A DNA stretch of 64,000 nucleotides, taken from NCBI GenBank assembly GCA_050294475.1, contig JBNKOE010000022.1, positions 1-64,000 of the forward strand, in the 5' to 3' direction. Made by a program: the position numbers and the translations under genes. Origin of the DNA: Thalassobellus sp050294475 (GTDB lineage Bacteria > Bacteroidota > Bacteroidia > Flavobacteriales > Flavobacteriaceae). Of this stretch, positions 59,954 through 64,000 are shown one piece after another; positions within the stretch are counted from its first letter, which is position 1; each line of letters starts with the position of its first letter. The notes beneath the pieces are model-generated. The model ran no database searches. It worked only from the letters and a program-made list of their open reading frames with translations, and was not told the origin of the DNA.

Positions 59954-60370
59954 ATGGAGAAGAAATATCCAATACCACCTTTTACAGAGGAAACAGCTTT
60001 ACAAAAAGTGCAAATGGCAGAGGATGCCTGGAATAGTAAGAATCCTGAGAAGGTGTCTCAAGCATATTCTATTGATACCGAATGGAGAAATAGAAATCAG
60101 TTTATCAATGGACGACAAGCCGTTGTTGAATTTTTAGCAAATAAGTGGAAAAATGAACTCAACTATAAACTAAAAAAAGAACTTTGGGCCTTTTCTGATA
60201 ACAGAATAGCAGTACGCTTTGAATATGAGTACCAAAATAAAGACGGACAATGGTTTAGGGCCTACGGAAACGAAAATTGGGAATTTGATAAAAACGGACT
60301 CATGAAAAAACGCTACGCCAGTATCAATGATTTACAAATCAACGAAAATGATCGTAAACTAAAACATTAA
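59954..60370 (+). CDS. NTF2-like DUF1348 protein
   Basis: The 138-aa protein has the DUF1348 pattern: ALQKVQMAEDAWNSKNPEKVSQAYSIDTEWRNRNQFINGRQAVVEFL, then KKELWAFSDNRIAVRFEYEYQNKDGQWFRAYGNENWEFD. It has a single NTF2/SnoaL-like fold; activity is unknown. It is monocistronic. Confidence 0.88.
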   Translation: MEKKYPIPPFTEETALQKVQMAEDAWNSKNPEKVSQAYSIDTEWRNRNQFINGRQAVVEFLANKWKNELNYKLKKELWAFSDNRIAVRFEYEYQNKDGQWFRAYGNENWEFDKNGLMKKRYASINDLQINENDRKLKH

Positions 60371-60412
60371 TTACACTGAAGATTAAATGGCTCGTAGGTT
60401 AATAATAAAAGG

Positions 60413-60706
60413 ATGAAAAAAGAAGAAAAACTTGAGATACTTAATATCAGTAAGAAACTTCATGACCAAGTTGAAGCCAGTTACCTAAATGATTCTGCAC
60501 GTAAAGGGGACGATAAATGGTTAGAAAAACAGCGCATACTTCTGGCAGATATGGCACTTCATTTATTGCAAACAGCCATTAGTCCAGATGAAATTAAATT
60601 GGATCTTTTGAGAAATAATATTCATTCCATTTTAACTATTTCAGATCAGTTTTTGCCAAAGGCGGGATTTAAAGTAACAATTAAAAAGCTGCATGAAAAC
60701 TATTAA
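60413..60706 (+). CDS. Hypothetical helical protein
   Basis: The 97-aa soluble helical protein (KKLHDQVEASYLNDSARKGDDKWLEKQRILLADMALHLLQTAI) belongs to no family I recognise. It lies 43 bp after the DUF1348 gene in the same direction. Its spacing and start are regular, so it is likely a gene. Confidence 0.5.
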   Translation: MKKEEKLEILNISKKLHDQVEASYLNDSARKGDDKWLEKQRILLADMALHLLQTAISPDEIKLDLLRNNIHSILTISDQFLPKAGFKVTIKKLHENY

Positions 60707-60856
60707 TGACATGAAAAACAGAAGAATTTCAAAGGAAATGAACTGGAAAAGTTTCTAAAGAATGCACTGTTTCAAGAAAAAGAACTGGAGCATTGGAAAG
60801 CTAAGGATAGTAAACAAGTAAAAGAAATAGCTTATGGTTAAATAAACTCTTGGAAC

Positions 60857-60885
60857 AAAAAAAATGAGCGAACTTTGTTCGCCCA
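60857..60885 (-). terminator. Terminator of the minus-strand small ORF
   Basis: On the minus strand, TGGGCGAAC pairs with GTTCGCTCA (one mismatch) over AAA, followed by eight T. It lies directly after the stop codon region of the ORF at 60906-61034. Confidence 0.7.
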
Positions 60886-60905
60886 TTTAGTTTTGTAAAG
60901 ATAAG

Positions 60906-61034
60906 TTAAGATAATTTGTAATTGCAATATGCAACTCCAATTAAAAAACTCAATCCGACAACAAGAAAGGTGTTAGTCGTGTTAAATTTAAGTCCAATTC
61001 TATCTTTACTGATGTAAACATTAGTTGAATACAT
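60906..61034 (-). CDS. Small membrane peptide or gene remnant (42 aa)
   Basis: The reading is MYSTNVYISKDRIGLKFN followed by TTNTFLLVGLSFLIGVAYCN and YKLS. It has one membrane helix in the C-terminal half. A clear terminator lies 21 bp after the stop, so it was or is transcribed. It may be the 3' end of a larger lost gene, since the ATG could be internal. Confidence 0.4.
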   Translation of the reverse strand: MYSTNVYISKDRIGLKFNTTNTFLVVGLSFLIGVAYCNYKLS

Positions 61035-61217
61035 AATAAAGTTGATGAGTGGTTTTGGTTAGCACACGCACCAATGGTAAAAATAACAGTTCCAAGAGTT
61101 TCATTTTTCCGTCAAAGGAATTTTAAATGTAAAAAACAAGTAAAATATAAATTAAAAACAAAAGACTGCTAAACAAATAAAACAAATGGCGTTTAGAAAG
61201 CTAATACACAGCCTAAA

Positions 61218-61358
61218 ATGGGCTACAAGGAATACGAAAGGGATTTTCTTGAATTAAAAAAAGCAAAGGAAGCTTTTTTTGCCAAGCACCGTAAAGTGGT
61301 TGCAGGGTTTCAAACTGAAATCGTAAAAAATGAAAATGGGTATTTTACACCGTTTTGA
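61218..61358 (+). pseudogene. 46-codon ORF, likely remnant
   Basis: ATG to TGA reads MGYKEYERDFLELKKAKEAF and continues to a VVAGFQTEIVKNENGYFTPF end. It is well-formed coding-type sequence with helical character, but short. In the next frame a further coding-like stretch (ITDDNLLHELYNMKN) follows, which suggests a broken gene. Confidence 0.35.
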
Positions 61359-61607
61359 TTTAATTACCGACGACAACCTATTGCATGAACTTTACAATAT
61401 GAAAAATTAGACGTAATAATTGTTTATAGCATTAACAAATAAATCCATAAAAAAGGGATATTTAAAAGTTAAAAAAACTGATTCCATTAAGTATATAAAA
61501 TAATCGAAAACCAAATAAAAACAAAAAAATAATCTATTCCATTAAAGGGATAGGTACTAAATTTTAAGTAAACCTATCAAGGGAATAAATACTCTTTATT
61601 TTAAGGT

Positions 61608-64000
61608 TTAATCTTTTGTTTTATTATTTAATTTAGAAGGCAGAGTTCCATATTCTTCCTTAAATAGTTTTCTGAAATATTTGACACTATTAAAACCAAC
61701 TTCAAAAGAAGCTTCTGAAATTGTTAAATTGTTATGTTTAATCAATTGGACTGCTTTTTCTAATCTTACCTTACGTACTAATTCATTGATGTTTTTCCCT
61801 GTTAGAACTTTCATTTTTCGATAAAGAGAGGTCTTACTCATACCTATTTCCTTACAAATGACTTCAATATTGGTATTCCCTTCAGAGATTAGTCGGTCAA
61901 TAATTTGATTAAATCGCTGTAAAAAAGCCTTTTCTTTATCTAGTAAACTTCTGTTTTCTGTTGTAAAAGTTGATGTTTCATTATTGTTAAAGTAATCTTT
62001 CAGTTTTAACCGGTTTTGAATAAGGTTCTTTATTCTTGTTTTTAGTATCTTAGAATTGAAAGGTTTGGTTATATAATCATCAGCGCCTTCTTCATAGCCT
62101 TGGTTCATCCTGTCTATACTTCCCGCTGCCGTTAAGAGTACAATTGGAATGTGAGAGGTTGTTTGTTCCTTTTTTAATGTTTTACATAGATTAATGCCGT
62201 TTTCTATAGGCATCATAACATCTGAAAGCACCAAATCTGGTACATATTTTATGGCTTTATTAATGCCTTCAGTACCATTTTCGGCAAATATTAAATCGTA
62301 TTCATTTTCTAATAAAGTAGAAAGGAATAAGAGAATATCTTTGTTGTCGTCGACAATTAATATAAGGTCTCTCGATTTATCTTGACTGATTTTAGATTTA
62401 ATTGTATCTACATCAGATGGATGTTTTTGGTATTCCCAAATTCTAGTGATCTCGTTTAGCTCCTTTTGCTCTTCATTGTCAATAACAGAGGTATCGTCAC
62501 TTGTTTTTTTCTCAAAAGCATCATTAGGTATATCAAGGATGAATTTTGTTCCTACATTATATTTACTTTCAACATGTATTGAGCCCATATGAAGTTCAGC
62601 AAATATTTTGGATAACGCTAATCCTATACCTGAACCCTTTTTTTTGTTTTTTGTATTTGATTGATAATACCAGTCAAAAATATGAGGAAGGTCTTGTTCT
62701 GAAATTCCTTTACCATTATCAGTTACTGATATTAATAGACGATTCATATTTGTTTTAACTGAAACCAAAATAGTTCCTTTTTTTTGAGAATATTTAAAAG
62801 CGTTGGAAAGTAAGTTATGTATAATAATCTCAATTTTTTCTATATCACACCAAATGTAAATATCGTTTTCAGGTTCGTTAATTTTAAGACTTATTCCACG
62901 GGATTTTGCAAGAGATTTGTAATTAGTAAGAATTTGGTTAATATAGTTTGATATGTTAACTCTGTCTATAGAAAGTTTATTTAACCCTATTTCCGATTTT
63001 CTAAACTCCAAGAGCTTTTGTATGTTTTTGTATAGATATCTGGAATTTTTAAGAACCATTTTCAGCTGGTCTTTTTGTTTCTTTTTATCTATCTTTTCTA
63101 TAAGTTCTTCAACAGGGGCAATTATTAAACTTAAAGGTGTTTTTAATTCGTGGGAAAAGCTTGCAAAGAACCTTACACGTTCTAAATTAAGTTCGTTTTC
63201 TAATTGCCTTTGTTTTTTTTCAAAGACTAGAGAGTTTTTCAGCTTCATGCGTTCGGTATAGTATCTTATTCCTATCCAAACCAATGTAACGAATAAAATT
63301 ACATAAATTAAGTAAGCGGGAAGTGTTTTCCAGAAAGGAGGGGTTATGGTAATTAAAAGATTGTTACTAACAATTTTTTCTGGATTTATAGTTCCTTTAA
63401 CTATTAAGTTGTAGTCGCCTGGAGGAAGTTTACTTAAATTTATGGAATTGCTATTGTTTATATTTACCCATTGGTCTTGATAGCCTTCCAACATGTATGA
63501 ATACTTAATATTACGGGCGCTTGGATATTTTAATACACTAAAATCAATCGTGATTAATGTTTGATTGTGGTTAAATGTGACATGGTTTAAATATGGAAGC
63601 GATTGTTTCAATATACTTTTTGAATCATTTGGAATTACAGGTACTTTGCCATTAAACACCTTTATTGCTTCGAATATTATTGGAGGGTCAACTTCAGAAC
63701 TGAATATTTTATCTGGATTGATTATAAAAAGTCCATTATTACTTCCAAAATAAAGAATGCCATTTTTCGCTCTAAAAGCGGCACCCACATTAAAATCGCT
63801 TTGGGGGATGTTATCAAGAGAGCTAAGGTTTTTAATTGTCCCTGTTTTGATGTTAAAATAACTTAATCCTTTATAAGTACCTAGCCATACCTCATTTTCA
63901 TTTCTAAAAACCATGCTTTTTATGGTATTGTTACTTAAACCCTCTTTATCAGTATAATATACGGATTTTCTATTCTCAGGATAAAGCTTAAACAATCCAC
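61608..64000 (-). CDS. Hybrid two-component system protein (HTCS), 5' end outside the window
   Basis: The visible C-terminal 795 residues contain the last beta-propeller blades (EVWLGTYKGLSYFN; GILYFGSNNGLFII), a Y_Y_Y domain (NIKYSYMLEGYQDQWVN), and one membrane helix (TLPAYLIYVILFVTLVWIGIRYY). A HisKA (FFASFSHELKTPLSL, phospho-His), HATPase (DNGKGISE; GSGIGLALSK), receiver (LILIVDDNKD; LVLSDVMMP phospho-Asp) and AraC HTH (TISEASFEVGFNSVKYFRKLFKEEYGTLPSKL) follow. This is the full HTCS layout. It senses a periplasmic ligand, often a glycan, and activates nearby genes. Confidence 0.95.
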   Translation of the reverse strand, partial: GLFKLYPENRKSVYYTDKEGLSNNTIKSMVFRNENEVWLGTYKGLSYFNIKTGTIKNLSSLDNIPQSDFNVGAAFRAKNGILYFGSNNGLFIINPDKIFSSEVDPPIIFEAIKVFNGKVPVIPNDSKSILKQSLPYLNHVTFNHNQTLITIDFSVLKYPSARNIKYSYMLEGYQDQWVNINNSNSINLSKLPPGDYNLIVKGTINPEKIVSNNLLITITPPFWKTLPAYLIYVILFVTLVWIGIRYYTERMKLKNSLVFEKKQRQLENELNLERVRFFASFSHELKTPLSLIIAPVEELIEKIDKKKQKDQLKMVLKNSRYLYKNIQKLLEFRKSEIGLNKLSIDRVNISNYINQILTNYKSLAKSRGISLKINEPENDIYIWCDIEKIEIIIHNLLSNAFKYSQKKGTILVSVKTNMNRLLISVTDNGKGISEQDLPHIFDWYYQSNTKNKKKGSGIGLALSKIFAELHMGSIHVESKYNVGTKFILDIPNDAFEKKTSDDTSVIDNEEQKELNEITRIWEYQKHPSDVDTIKSKISQDKSRDLILIVDDNKDILLFLSTLLENEYDLIFAENGTEGINKAIKYVPDLVLSDVMMPIENGINLCKTLKKEQTTSHIPIVLLTAAGSIDRMNQGYEEGADDYITKPFNSKILKTRIKNLIQNRLKLKDYFNNNETSTFTTENRSLLDKEKAFLQRFNQIIDRLISEGNTNIEVICKEIGMSKTSLYRKMKVLTGKNINELVRKVRLEKAVQLIKHNNLTISEASFEVGFNSVKYFRKLFKEEYGTLPSKLNNKTKD

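Larger units (their letters stand above)
60707..61607. other. 900-bp spacer with gene remnants
   Basis: It has no full gene. It holds a short open stretch at about 60735-60840 on the plus strand (reading LEKFLKNALFQEKELEHWK, no own start), the minus-strand terminator and small ORF listed below, and a 46-codon plus-strand ORF at 61218. It looks like a graveyard of deleted genes at the junction to the HTCS gene. Confidence 0.5.

Noticed and set aside
1..64000. CRISPR array
   Set aside because: No series of regularly spaced repeats of 25-40 bp was seen. The only short regular repeats are the five 10-bp units at 48474-48523, with no spacers.

Overview
This 64-kb window is AT-rich chromosomal DNA from a member of the Bacteroidota, most likely a Flavobacteriaceae species. 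Support comes from a flavobacterial-type DnaK, the menaquinone gene order menI-menF-menD, a hybrid two-component regulator (HTCS), the lack of clear Shine-Dalgarno sites, and several promoters with the Bacteroidota -7 box TAnnTTTG, some of them almost touching the start codon.

Region 1 (1-15510) is ordinary core genome: the 3' part of dnaK, a lipoprotein, an RlmI-like rRNA methyltransferase, an NMO-like flavoenzyme, an aldo/keto reductase, a MarC protein, a GNAT acetyltransferase, menI-menF-menD, a DUF2853 protein, a CvfB-like S1 protein and mnmE.

Region 2 (15511 to about 51750) is a tandem array of integrated elements built on the 3' end of mnmE. The CIGK-stop end of MnmE is repeated at 48263-48277 and 51660-51674, and as a shorter form at 51743-51751. 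Each right-hand copy is preceded by CCTATAAA at exactly 18 bp. Element 1 (15511-48277) starts with a tyrosine recombinase and carries a mobilisation module (excisionase-like HTH, helicase/primase, toprim protein, MobC-like protein, relaxase). I see no conjugation machinery, so it looks like an integrative mobilizable element. Its cargo is largely defence-like: an Abi-alpha-like protein with a pentapeptide/ion-channel protein; a DUF2779 dual nuclease with a WYL regulator; a ubiquitin-like conjugation operon (Ubl, E2-like, JAB-E1 fusion) whose E2-like protein has no cysteine; a HEPN-like operon with three copies of one domain; an XRE regulator and a Fic protein; and a type I restriction-modification operon that encloses a Kiwa-like pair and a DUF4917 (SIR2-like) plus giant GHKL-ATPase/DUF3883 pair. 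Element 2 (48278-51674) has lost its recombinase. It carries a GHKL ATPase, a STAS-like DUF4325 protein and a PIN nuclease in one operon, followed by a Fic gene with its own operator-like repeats.

Region 3 (about 51750-64000) is accessory-looking chromosome. Two AraC regulators each precede small redox-type genes (haem protein, DUF1772 protein, AhpD/CMD-like proteins, NmrA-like reductase, NTF2-like protein). A GNAT gene is interrupted by an in-frame stop. A 900-bp stretch of gene remnants follows, and then an HTCS gene that runs off the right edge.

All calls come from reading the sequence and recalling families. No database search was made.
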